From: Cellvibrio sp.
Lineage (GTDB): Bacteria; Pseudomonadota; Gammaproteobacteria; Pseudomonadales; Cellvibrionaceae
DNA: 8,544 bases
Assembly (NCBI GenBank): GCA_003524365.1
Contig: DQHS01000258.1
Span: 1-8,544, forward strand
Reading direction: 5' to 3'
Each line of letters opens with the position of its first letter. Within the stretch, counting starts at the first letter, position 1. A program made the position numbers and the translations under genes. Below are positions 1-5,177 of the stretch, piece after piece. Below the pieces are notes generated by a model. That model worked only from the letters and a program-made list of their open reading frames with translations, was not told the DNA's origin and searched no databases.

Positions 1-24
1 GTGCTCATAAGAGCCTCCTTACAG

Positions 25-43
25 CACTGCTGTCCCATAGTTT
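25..43 (+). repeat. Left terminal inverted repeat of the IS
   Basis: The sequence cactgctgtcccatagttt is the exact reverse complement of 1279-1297. The match stops at position 24 against 1298, which sets the outer end at 25 if the repeats are terminal. Confidence 0.9.
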
Positions 44-55
44 GTAGATAAAAGA

Positions 56-125
56 AAAGCCTGTTTTCCAAGTTGATACAATGTGAGTGCGACCACACAC
101 TGTAAAATAAAGGAAAACAGGCTTT
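56..125 (+). other. 14-bp inverted repeat sequestering the transposase start
   Basis: The sequence aaagcctgttttcc (56-69) is a perfect reverse complement of 112-125, with a 42-nt loop. The right arm covers part of the AAAGGA ribosome-binding site (109-114) and the first two bases of the TTG start codon (124-126). A transcript entering from outside the element would contain both arms and could fold the start site shut. A transcript from the internal promoter (start near 89) would contain only the right arm and stay open. IS10 and IS50 are known to guard against read-through expression in this way; applying it here is inference. Confidence 0.65.
74..82 (+). promoter_or_regulatory. Extended -10 promoter for the transposase
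   Basis: TGA followed by TACAAT (77-82) fits the extended -10 pattern TGnTATAAT with one mismatch in the hexamer. No convincing -35 hexamer lies 16-18 bp upstream, which is tolerated at extended -10 promoters. The predicted transcript would begin near 89, giving a leader of about 35 nt that lacks the left arm of the 56-125 hairpin. The alternative -10 at 103-108 pairs with TTGATA (73-78) only at a 24-bp spacing, which is too wide. Confidence 0.5.
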
Positions 126-1275
126 GTCACATTCTAACACCGCATTTCATCAACTACTCAAACCTTTATCGAGACATGAATTTGAAGCGGAAGCTAAAAA
201 ACATCATGTCGGCCAAAAATTGCGCTCGGCCACTCGCTGGGATCAATTTGTCGGCATGGCCATGTCACAGCTCTCTGGCCGTCAAAGCCTGCGCGATATT
301 CAATCCAATCTCGAAGCGCAGCAGCATAAACTTTATCATCTCGGTGCCAAGCCAATAGCCCGTTCAACGTTGGCACGACTCAACGAAGTACAACCCGCCG
401 AACTCTATAAGCAGGTATTTGCTCGCCTGCTTCACCGCTGCAAATCCATGCAGGGTAATCACAAATTCCGGTTTAAAAATCCGCTGTATTCCCTCGATGC
501 CAGTGCGATTGATTTATCGCTGTCGGTATTTCCCTGGGCGGCGCATCGCGATGACACAGCAAATATAAAATTAAGTGTTGGCCTGAATCACGGCACCCAA
601 GTGCCAGAGTTTGTGGCACTCAGTGATGGACAGGAAAACGACATGATTGAGGGGCGAAAATTTGATTTTCCCAAAGGCAGCATCGTCGCCTTTGATAAAG
701 GCTACGTGGATTATCAATGGTTTAAGTCACTGACAGATAAAGGGGTTTTCTTTGTGACCCGCTTGCGCGCCAAAGCCGTTTATCGCGTGGAAGAACGTCG
801 TTACGCCGATCACAGCAAAGGCGTGTTCAGCGATCAGATTATTCAGTTATCCAGTGCTCATGCAATCAAGCGCGGCGCACCGAAGTTGCGTCGGATTGGC
901 TATCGTGATGCAACAACCGGCAAGTTTTATGAATTTCTCACCAACAACTTTCAGCTGGCGGCGGCCACGATTGCAGCGATTTACAAGGATCGTTGGCAGG
1001 TAGAGCTGTTCTTCAAGGCGATCAAACAAAACCTGAAAATCAGAGCGTTTGTGGGCACTTCAAGAAATGCGGTGTTAACGCAAATTTGGATTGCGATGAT
1101 TACATATCTATTGTTGGCATTTGCGCGTCACAGTGCGAAATCAGGTTGGACAGTACAGCGGATTCTGCGAGTGATTCAGTTGAATTTATTTGATCGCCGA
1201 AGCTTAAAAAGCATCCTCATGCCTGACCCTCCGGATCATAAAAAAAGCGAACCTCAGATGAGGCTCGCTTTATGA
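124..1275 (+). CDS. IS4-family DDE transposase
   Basis: This enzyme should catalyse cut-and-paste transposition of the surrounding element by binding its terminal repeats and joining them to target DNA. The 383-residue protein has an N-terminal DUF4372-like region (about 1-75, with WDQFVGMAMSQLSG) and then a DDE domain of RNase H fold. Visible catalytic residues are D125 (SLDAS), D191 (AFDKGY) and E294. The IS4 signature Y-x2-R-x3-E-x6-K is complete as Y287, R290, E294 and K301. The start is TTG at 124, supported by AAAGGA nine bases upstream; the in-frame sequence gives the expected family N-terminus. The stop codon falls inside a terminator-like hairpin. No frameshift or internal stop is present. 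Expression is probably kept low by the TTG start and the leader hairpin. Confidence 0.95.
   Translation: MSHSNTAFHQLLKPLSRHEFEAEAKKHHVGQKLRSATRWDQFVGMAMSQLSGRQSLRDIQSNLEAQQHKLYHLGAKPIARSTLARLNEVQPAELYKQVFARLLHRCKSMQGNHKFRFKNPLYSLDASAIDLSLSVFPWAAHRDDTANIKLSVGLNHGTQVPEFVALSDGQENDMIEGRKFDFPKGSIVAFDKGYVDYQWFKSLTDKGVFFVTRLRAKAVYRVEERRYADHSKGVFSDQIIQLSSAHAIKRGAPKLRRIGYRDATTGKFYEFLTNNFQLAAATIAAIYKDRWQVELFFKAIKQNLKIRAFVGTSRNAVLTQIWIAMITYLLLAFARHSAKSGWTVQRILRVIQLNLFDRRSLKSILMPDPPDHKKSEPQMRLAL
1240..1271 (-). terminator. Intrinsic terminator facing transcription that enters the IS from the right
   Basis: Read on the minus strand, a 12-bp stem (1260-1271 with 1244-1255, one A-C mismatch) with a 4-nt loop is followed by seven T residues (complement of 1240-1246). 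This is a good rho-independent terminator for the minus-strand cluster that ends at 1331. On the plus strand only TTTATG follows the stem, so termination there should be weak. The stem overlaps the last codons of the transposase gene, so the sequence serves as both code and signal. Confidence 0.65.
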
Positions 1276-1278
1276 ATA

Positions 1279-1297
1279 AAACTATGGGACAGCAGTG
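1279..1297 (-). repeat. Right terminal inverted repeat of the IS
   Basis: The sequence aaactatgggacagcagtg is the perfect reverse complement of the left repeat. It begins only three bases after the transposase stop codon, so the coding region runs almost to the end of the element. Confidence 0.9.
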
Positions 1298-1303
1298 GCC
1301 GCA

Positions 1304-1316
1304 AGGCTCCTTTTTT
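1304..1316 (+). terminator. Possible right half of a terminator split by the IS
   Basis: AGGCTC (1304-1309) is the reverse complement of GAGCCT (11-16) on the other side of the element, and C plus six T residues follow (1310-1316). With the IS removed, the two arms would form a 6-bp stem and T-tail typical of a rho-independent terminator for a plus-strand gene lying left of the window. Six base pairs can match by chance, so this is tentative. Confidence 0.3.
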
Positions 1317-1330
1317 ATGTCTCGTAAATA

Positions 1331-1852
1331 TTACCCACTTACAACAGGCAACCATATCTCAACATCCCCTGCGCCGACTTGTGGGTCAAACTTTTCGCCA
1401 TAGCGTTCAAAAAAATGTAATGCATTTTCGGGTGCAGAGGCGTGGCGGTAGTTGGAATTTGGTAGCCATTGGTCAAATGCGTAACCGATAGTGTCCCTGA
1501 TGTTATTTATGCGTCCTTCATGCGTGAACACAGCGTAAGTTTGCGAGGGAATAATAAACGGGCTGAATGTTTCAGGCAGCTCGGCAAAGTCCCATACTGT
1601 ACAACCGGCCATATAATAATATTCATAACCCTGCAAGTGGATACATAAACCATAATCTGCACTGCCCACGCGCTGTGGAATTTCATCCCAGCATGCCATT
1701 AAACGTTGCCATAACTGTGGGATTTTATGCTGCGCATGCTCGTCTAATGGTTCGCGTAAACCGGCAATCAATAATGGGCCACTGCTTTCAAAGCGGGGTT
1801 GTAACACTGCGTTAGCATTTGGCTCAAGCAAAGTGTTATTGGAATCGTTCAT
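1331..1852 (-). CDS. GyrI-like small-molecule-binding domain protein
   Basis: This 173-residue protein matches the stand-alone GyrI-like/AraC effector-binding fold, which binds small hydrophobic or cationic ligands and is also found at the C-terminus of MerR- and AraC-type regulators. Recognisable features are the IPQLWQRL segment (44-51), a DYGLCIHL strand (67-74), the YMAGCTV strand (80-86), the TYAVFTHEG segment (105-113), the YAFDQWLPNSNY helix-loop (124-135) and a terminal VEIWLPV strand. No DNA-binding domain is present, so it is more likely a ligand binder or scavenger than a regulator. I chose ATG at 1852 because the family homology begins just after it. An in-frame ATG at 1942 would add 30 residues lying wholly within the YCII gene. 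The chosen start overlaps the YCII gene end by 17 nt, suggesting translational coupling; its own ribosome-binding site is weak. It is the last gene of the cluster. Confidence 0.8.
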   Translation of the reverse strand: MNDSNNTLLEPNANAVLQPRFESSGPLLIAGLREPLDEHAQHKIPQLWQRLMACWDEIPQRVGSADYGLCIHLQGYEYYYMAGCTVWDFAELPETFSPFIIPSQTYAVFTHEGRINNIRDTIGYAFDQWLPNSNYRHASAPENALHFFERYGEKFDPQVGAGDVEIWLPVVSG

Positions 1853-2210
1853 CTTTTTCAGGGTCCAGTTCGCGGATGGGCCGAATTTCAATTGTGCCAA
1901 AACGTGCAGGTGGAATTTTGCTCGCGAGTTGGATTGCTTCATTCAAATCGCGCGCATCCAACAAATAAAATCCAGCGAGCTGCTCCTTGGTTTCGGCAAA
2001 GGGCCCGTCAGTAATGACTGTTTTGCCATCGCGAATCCGCAGGCTGGTTGCTGTCGCGGTGGGGTGCAGCGCATTGCCGCCAATCATTTTTCCACTTTCA
2101 CGCAGCCCTTCACCACAGGCGACACATTCGTTATTCAATGATTTCCATTCGCTGGAAGTCATATTGTTAATGATATTTTCATCGTAAAAAACCATACACA
2201 GGTATTTCAT
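1836..2210 (-). CDS. YCII-related (DGPF) domain protein
   Basis: The 124-residue protein belongs to the YCII-related family, a ferredoxin-like fold with unproven enzymatic function. The diagnostic ITDGPFAETKEQLAGFYLL segment spans residues 66-84, with the DGPF signature at 68-71, and the N-terminal strand MKYLCMVFY is typical. A TGGAG ribosome-binding site precedes ATG 2210. DGPF proteins are often encoded next to, or fused with, ECF sigma factors, but none is visible here. The gene starts 24 nt after the VOC gene and overlaps the GyrI-like gene at its end, so it is central to a polycistronic unit. The reaction and substrate cannot be read from the sequence. Confidence 0.88.
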   Translation of the reverse strand: MKYLCMVFYDENIINNMTSSEWKSLNNECVACGEGLRESGKMIGGNALHPTATATSLRIRDGKTVITDGPFAETKEQLAGFYLLDARDLNEAIQLASKIPPARFGTIEIRPIRELDPEKDERFQ

Positions 2211-2234
2211 AGTTGCTCCAGTAATAGGAAAAAA

Positions 2235-2642
2235 TTACGACTGTACGTGACTGGGGTCCATAAACATGATTTCCCAGTGGTGGCCATCCAGGTCTTCAAA
2301 ACCGTGGTAATACATGAACCCATAATCAAGTGGTTCGGCAGGCCAAGCTTTACCGCCGCCAGCTACAGCCTTGCTAATCGTTTCATCTACTTTTTCCCGG
2401 CTTTTGCAGGAAAGGCAAACAATAACTTCCTTGGTTGCGTGGCCGTTGGCAATCTCTTTTGATGTAAAGGTTTTAAATTTTGGTTCAGTTACCAGCATGG
2501 AATAAATCGTATCGCTAATAACCATACAGGCAGCACTTTCATCCGTAAACTGCGGGTTGAATGTGTAACCTAATTGCGAGAAAAATGTTTTCGATTTTTC
2601 CAGATCTTTTACGGGGAAATTGAAAAATACTTGAGTTGGCAT
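2235..2642 (-). CDS. VOC-superfamily (glyoxalase/bleomycin-resistance fold) protein
   Basis: This 135-residue single-chain VOC protein has paired beta-alpha-beta-beta-beta modules. The first module starts at FFNFPVKDLEKSKTFFSQLGY (6-26) and the second near KEVIVCLSC (71-79). The C-terminal GHHWEIMFMDP segment (120-130) carries the usual metal-ligand glutamate position (E124). Members bind a divalent metal and act as lyases, dioxygenases or drug-binding proteins; substrate cannot be assigned. I chose ATG 2642 because it begins exactly at the family N-terminus (MPTQVFFN) and has AAAGGA seven bases upstream. An upstream in-frame ATG at 2753 would add 37 non-homologous residues that overlap the DUF1428 gene. 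Confidence 0.88.
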   Translation of the reverse strand: MPTQVFFNFPVKDLEKSKTFFSQLGYTFNPQFTDESAACMVISDTIYSMLVTEPKFKTFTSKEIANGHATKEVIVCLSCKSREKVDETISKAVAGGGKAWPAEPLDYGFMYYHGFEDLDGHHWEIMFMDPSHVQS

Positions 2643-2676
2643 AGGTAGATCCTTTGATGTTAATAATAAGAAATTT

Positions 2677-3042
2677 TTATTGATAGCTGACGATGCTTTT
2701 AAAACCGCCGTAAGCCATGCGCTTGAAGTCAAATGGTGGATTATCTTTGTCACACATGTCGGCCAGGCGCGGGTCTGCCATCACCAGTGCATTAATGCGG
2801 TCACGCTCTTCGCGGGAAGGGTAAATAATCCAGGCGATAACAACGGTCTCATTATCTTTACAGCCCGCCGAGGTGCGAAAGGATGTCATATCCTGAATAT
2901 CCAGGTCATCACCCACACATTCCCAGTAGGCAATAGCGCCATGTTCTTTCCAGACGGCACCGGCGTTATTTGCCATTTTTTGATATTCCGGAAGTTTTTC
3001 CGGGGCAAGGGGTAGCAAAAAACCATCAACATAGTGAGTCAT
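2677..3042 (-). CDS. DUF1428 family protein
   Basis: The 121-residue protein shows the DUF1428 (YbaA-like) pattern: MTHYVDGFLLPL at the start, HGAIAYWECVGDD at 34-46, KDNETVVIAWIIYPSREERD at 62-81, VMADPRL at 87-93 and a C-terminal FKRMAYGGF motif at 106-114. It is an alpha/beta-barrel dimeric fold related to small monooxygenase-like proteins, with unknown function. It is the first gene of the minus-strand cluster, with an AGGAG ribosome-binding site upstream of ATG 3042 and a 34-nt gap to the VOC gene. A shared transcript is likely. Confidence 0.9.
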   Translation of the reverse strand: MTHYVDGFLLPLAPEKLPEYQKMANNAGAVWKEHGAIAYWECVGDDLDIQDMTSFRTSAGCKDNETVVIAWIIYPSREERDRINALVMADPRLADMCDKDNPPFDFKRMAYGGFKSIVSYQ

Positions 3043-3599
3043 TTTATTTCTCCTATCAAAGTTAATATTCGTTTGGAAACATCAAACACTTTTATACGCT
3101 TGTTCTTGTTCAGCGATATTCATTTTGTGCATTTACATCATGGCACCGATCACATTGTTGCTCGGCGCTACCTGCAGATAATGTTTGCCCCAGGTTGTCG
3201 ACCGCGGAATGGCTCGCACAACTCACAAGTAGTGGGTTTCGCTAGTTAGTCGTATGGGGAGAGGGGAAATCGACAGCCGTGTGAAGAAAATTGCAAATAT
3301 TTTTCGGATTGCTGTATTTCTCTCGAAATGGTGCAAACTGATTATCTGATAAATATCTACATACTGTTGCATAACATGCGCGGTTACTGGTGCTGCCTCT
3401 TTTGAATGCATCTGGCTTCAGGATCTGAAAAAACTTTATGTGCCACGAGAATTTACCGCTAAAATGAATTTCTCTGGGTTAATTCCGCCTTCGATAATAA
3501 GGTGCTAATTAATAACAGAGAGTGCTTGAGCAAGGATGAGGTATTTGGATTATCGAATTGCTCAAAAACCATTGATTGGATAACTAATAGGATATAAGT
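3043..3599. other. Intergenic region between divergent transcription units
   Basis: This spacer should hold the promoters of the minus-strand cluster and of the secreted LecA-like gene. On the minus strand, TATAAA (complement of 3091-3096) could be the -10 of the cluster, about 50 bp from the DUF1428 start, but no good -35 is seen. On the plus strand I see no convincing sigma-70 promoter; GATAAT at 3493-3498 lacks a matching -35. An 8-bp inverted repeat lies at 3526-3565. A short minus-strand open stretch with a CxxCH motif (3110-3241) has no start codon. AGGA at 3588-3591 is the ribosome-binding site for the gene at 3600. No RNA gene is recognised. Confidence 0.5.
3526..3565. repeat. 8-bp inverted repeat upstream of the secreted-protein gene
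   Basis: TTGAGCAA (3526-3533) and TTGCTCAA (3558-3565) are exact reverse complements separated by 24 bp, ending 34 bp before the start codon. The arms could be a pair of operator half-sites or a leader hairpin. The link to regulation is inference from position alone. Confidence 0.35.
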
Positions 3600-4487
3600 A
3601 TGACTTTTAAGAAGGTATTTTCTTTATTCGGTGTTGTTGCAGGATTAACCTTGAGTGGTCATTTGTTTGCGCAGCAAGATCCTGAAATGCCTATTCCTTT
3701 GCGAATAGAGCCTATGACGGCTGATGTGTTGGACACTCAGAAGTTTGATATTGCAGTCTATCTTCCGGAAAACATGTGGCTATCCATGTCCCGCCCGGAT
3801 TTCGAACCAGCCTATCCGTTGCCCTATCCTGCACCAGCCTTAGGTACGCAGTTGGGTCAATCCGCCTTTAAAATTAAGGCATCTATTAATAATAAGGATG
3901 TAAGCCCCTGGTTCCATGAGTGCATACAGGATCATCGGATTACGGCGGTGAATGAGCGGGTATTGTTATGCAAGAGCCTGGATTATTCTCCATTTGTTGA
4001 AGGCGTTAATGAGTTAATTATTACCATCCAACAGTTTGACGAACCGATTCACACGGCAACAGCTTATTACCGTGTAACTAAAACCCTGCGTAAATTTCAT
4101 GATGTTATAGGTGTTTATGAGCCGAAGCGGTTTGTTGTGCGAGGGACAAGTTTCAATACAGCAGCCAATATTTCAGTTGTGGCCGGTCAGCGTGTAATTA
4201 TTAAATCTGCCGGGCTGATTAATGTATGGCCAAGCAATCTTGGTTATCCACTTTCTTCTCCCAGGGGAACTGAGCCCTGTGGACAGCTTTGTCTCCTGCC
4301 GGGTGCATATTTAGGTGCACTGTTAGTAAAAATTGGCCCTTATGGACGTTGGTTGGTTGCACGTGAAAATTATGTATTAAGTGCAGATCGTGCAGGCGAA
4401 TTATTTTTTGCTGTTAACGACAAAACTACGCCAGCAGAGATTGGCGATAACATTGGTAGCTACGAGGTTAGCGTCGGCCGCTATTGA
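3600..4487 (+). CDS. Secreted protein with C-terminal LecA/PA-IL-like domain
   Basis: The 295-residue protein is predicted to be exported: residues 1-24 form a Sec signal peptide (KK, then a hydrophobic core, then LFA before QQ). Residues about 45-160 form an unrecognised beta-rich region, with a proline/tyrosine-rich stretch at 67-80 and cysteines at 108 and 124. Residues about 177-295 resemble the PA-IL/LecA galactose-binding lectin fold. Shared features include a VAGQRVIIKSAG strand (194-205), LGALLVKIG (238-246) against CGALVMKIG in LecA, and AVNDKTTPAEIGDNIGSYEV (271-290). The last aligns D274, D283 and N284 with the LecA calcium ligands D100, N107 and N108. LecA sugar contacts equivalent to H50 and Q53 are not evident, and there is a two-residue insertion in the calcium loop, so galactose binding is unproven. 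ATG 3600 has AGGA eight bases upstream. It may be transcribed alone, given the hairpin that follows. Confidence 0.75.
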   Translation: MTFKKVFSLFGVVAGLTLSGHLFAQQDPEMPIPLRIEPMTADVLDTQKFDIAVYLPENMWLSMSRPDFEPAYPLPYPAPALGTQLGQSAFKIKASINNKDVSPWFHECIQDHRITAVNERVLLCKSLDYSPFVEGVNELIITIQQFDEPIHTATAYYRVTKTLRKFHDVIGVYEPKRFVVRGTSFNTAANISVVAGQRVIIKSAGLINVWPSNLGYPLSSPRGTEPCGQLCLLPGAYLGALLVKIGPYGRWLVARENYVLSADRAGELFFAVNDKTTPAEIGDNIGSYEVSVGRY

Positions 4488-4504
4488 TTTGAGTTTTGGC
4501 GAAA

Positions 4505-4530
4505 ATCCCTGGGCAATATTGCCCGGGGAT
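4505..4530 (+). terminator. Near-perfect palindromic hairpin after the LecA-like gene
   Basis: A 26-nt near-palindrome centres on the perfect 14-mer GGGCAATATTGCCC (4511-4524) and extends outward with five more pairs and one T-G wobble. RNA would form an 11-bp stem with a 4-nt loop just downstream of the stop at 4487. No T-run follows (attattgaaa), so it may be a weak terminator, a 3'-end stabiliser or a protein-binding palindrome. It lies between the LecA-like gene and the Gfa-like gene and would attenuate read-through. Confidence 0.4.
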
Positions 4531-4580
4531 ATTATTGAAATACCCAAACAGAATTCATTGACCTTGGAAGGAGTGTCGCT

Positions 4581-4928
4581 ATGAAATATCAAGGTAGCTG
4601 CCATTGCGGCAATATTAAGTTTGAAGCGGAAGGTAATATCGACGGGGCTTTGTCGTGCAATTGTTCAATCTGCCAACGCAAGGGGGCGCTGTTGTCATTT
4701 TTTTCGGGCGATCAATTTACCTTGTTAAGTTCAGGTGAGAATGTGGGTTCCTATCTGTTTAATAAACATGTTATCGATCACAAGTTTTGTCAGATCTGTG
4801 GTGTTAGCCCATATTCAGAAGGGAAAGATCCACAAGGTAATCGTTCTGTGGCGGTGAATATTCGCTGTATCGACGATATAGATCTAGAGAAAATTCCAGT
4901 GACTCATTTTAATGGGCGGGATTATTGA
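4581..4928 (+). CDS. Gfa/CENP-V-like zinc-binding protein
   Basis: The 115-residue protein belongs to the family of glutathione-dependent formaldehyde-activating enzyme (Gfa), whose founding member was linked to formation of S-hydroxymethylglutathione. All zinc-ligand motifs are visible: GSCHCG with C7 and C9, SCNCSIC with C26, C28 and C31, and HKFCQICG with C70 and C73. Length and the Y-S-E tail after CG are normal for the family. AAGGAG (4565-4570) precedes ATG 4581. Family members are diverse and formaldehyde as substrate is not proven here; no glutathione-dependent formaldehyde dehydrogenase gene is next to it. It is cytoplasmic, with no signal peptide. The short spacing behind the LecA-like gene allows co-transcription, but the intervening hairpin argues for some uncoupling. 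Confidence 0.88.
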   Translation: MKYQGSCHCGNIKFEAEGNIDGALSCNCSICQRKGALLSFFSGDQFTLLSSGENVGSYLFNKHVIDHKFCQICGVSPYSEGKDPQGNRSVAVNIRCIDDIDLEKIPVTHFNGRDY

Positions 4929-5021
4929 TTGTTTTTGAGATTATCAGTCCCTGATATTATCAAAGGCCTGAAAGATAAAGGTTATGCCTTTGTCACCATC
5001 GACCAGCTGTTGGGTTTGTAA
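4929..5021 (+). pseudogene. C-terminal remnant of a polysaccharide deacetylase
   Basis: Directly after the Gfa-like stop codon, and in the same frame, an open stretch of 30 codons ends at TAA 5019-5021. Its last part reads GLKDKGYAFVTIDQLLGL, which resembles the closing helix and strand of NodB-type polysaccharide deacetylases (pattern L-K-x-[KR]-G-Y-x-F-V-T-[IV]-x-[ED/Q]-L-L). There is no start codon, no ribosome-binding site and no catalytic part (the metal triad and the Asp are absent). It is best read as what is left after most of a deacetylase gene was deleted, perhaps when the Gfa-like gene was brought in. The identification rests on about 24 residues. Confidence 0.5.
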
Positions 5022-5103
5022 TCCCACCGACTAATTTATTCGTCAGTTTAATGGACGATCATCAATCTCTTCAGTGCACTATTTTGCTTGCTCGGCTTCA
5101 CTC

Positions 5104-5117
5104 TTGACATAAATCAA
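5104..5117 (+). promoter_or_regulatory. FNR/Anr-type box upstream of ompW
   Basis: TTGACATAAATCAA matches the FNR/Anr consensus TTGAT-N4-ATCAA at nine of ten defined positions. It lies 60-74 bp before the ompW start. Its first six bases (TTGACA, 5104-5109) also form a perfect -35 hexamer. If the site acts as a class II activator site (centre at -41.5), transcription would start near 5152. If TGTAAA (5129-5134) is the -10 (19-bp spacing), transcription would start near 5141 and bound FNR would sit in the promoter and repress. E. coli ompW is known to respond to FNR, which supports the site being real. Confidence 0.6.
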
Positions 5118-5146
5118 ATGGAACACCGTGTAAATTGGTAACACTA

Positions 5147-5169
5147 CCTCTGTGGTTAAACAACAGAGG
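5147..5169 (+). promoter_or_regulatory. Leader hairpin covering the ompW ribosome-binding site
   Basis: CCTCTGT (5147-5153) pairs perfectly with ACAGAGG (5163-5169), with a 9-nt loop. The right arm overlaps the AGAGGA ribosome-binding site just before ATG 5178. Folding would reduce ompW translation. It can only form on transcripts starting upstream of 5147, so its relevance depends on which promoter is used. Confidence 0.35.
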
Positions 5170-5177
5170 AAAAGCAA

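Larger units (their letters stand above)
25..1297 (+). mobile_element. Complete IS4-family insertion sequence, about 1.27 kb
   Basis: The element is bounded by 19-bp perfect terminal inverted repeats (25-43 and 1279-1297) and holds one intact transposase gene that fills almost all of it, so it is probably functional. No exact target-site duplication is visible next to the repeats: the left flank ends ccttacag and the right flank begins gccgcaag. An imperfect direct repeat lies slightly further out (agcctcctt at 12-20, aggctcctt at 1304-1312), but its offsets from the two ends differ by two bases. The right end lies 33 bp beyond the stop codon of the minus-strand gene cluster, so the insertion did not interrupt that cluster. 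Family assignment rests on the transposase; I could not name the specific element. Confidence 0.9.

Noticed and set aside
83..358. Open reading frame overlapping the transposase start in another frame
   Set aside because: It lies over the IS leader and the transposase N-terminus, has no family features and no ribosome-binding site; the transposase frame explains the region.
1853..1942. Longer N-terminus for the GyrI-like protein (ATG at 1942)
   Set aside because: The additional 30 residues overlap the YCII gene and do not resemble the family; ATG 1852 is the better start.
2643..2753. Longer N-terminus for the VOC protein (ATG at 2753)
   Set aside because: The extra 37 residues overlap the DUF1428 gene, while ATG 2642 has AAAGGA upstream and fits the family start.
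3034..3249. Plus-strand 71-codon frame in the intergenic region
   Set aside because: It overlaps the start of the DUF1428 gene, has no ribosome-binding site and shows low-complexity, non-protein-like composition.
3223..3411. Minus-strand 62-codon frame
   Set aside because: No ribosome-binding site, no recognisable domain; best treated as a chance open frame.
4381..4604. Open frames on both strands between the LecA-like and Gfa-like genes
   Set aside because: They cross the palindrome at 4505-4530 and overlap the two real genes; neither has a family match or a start signal.
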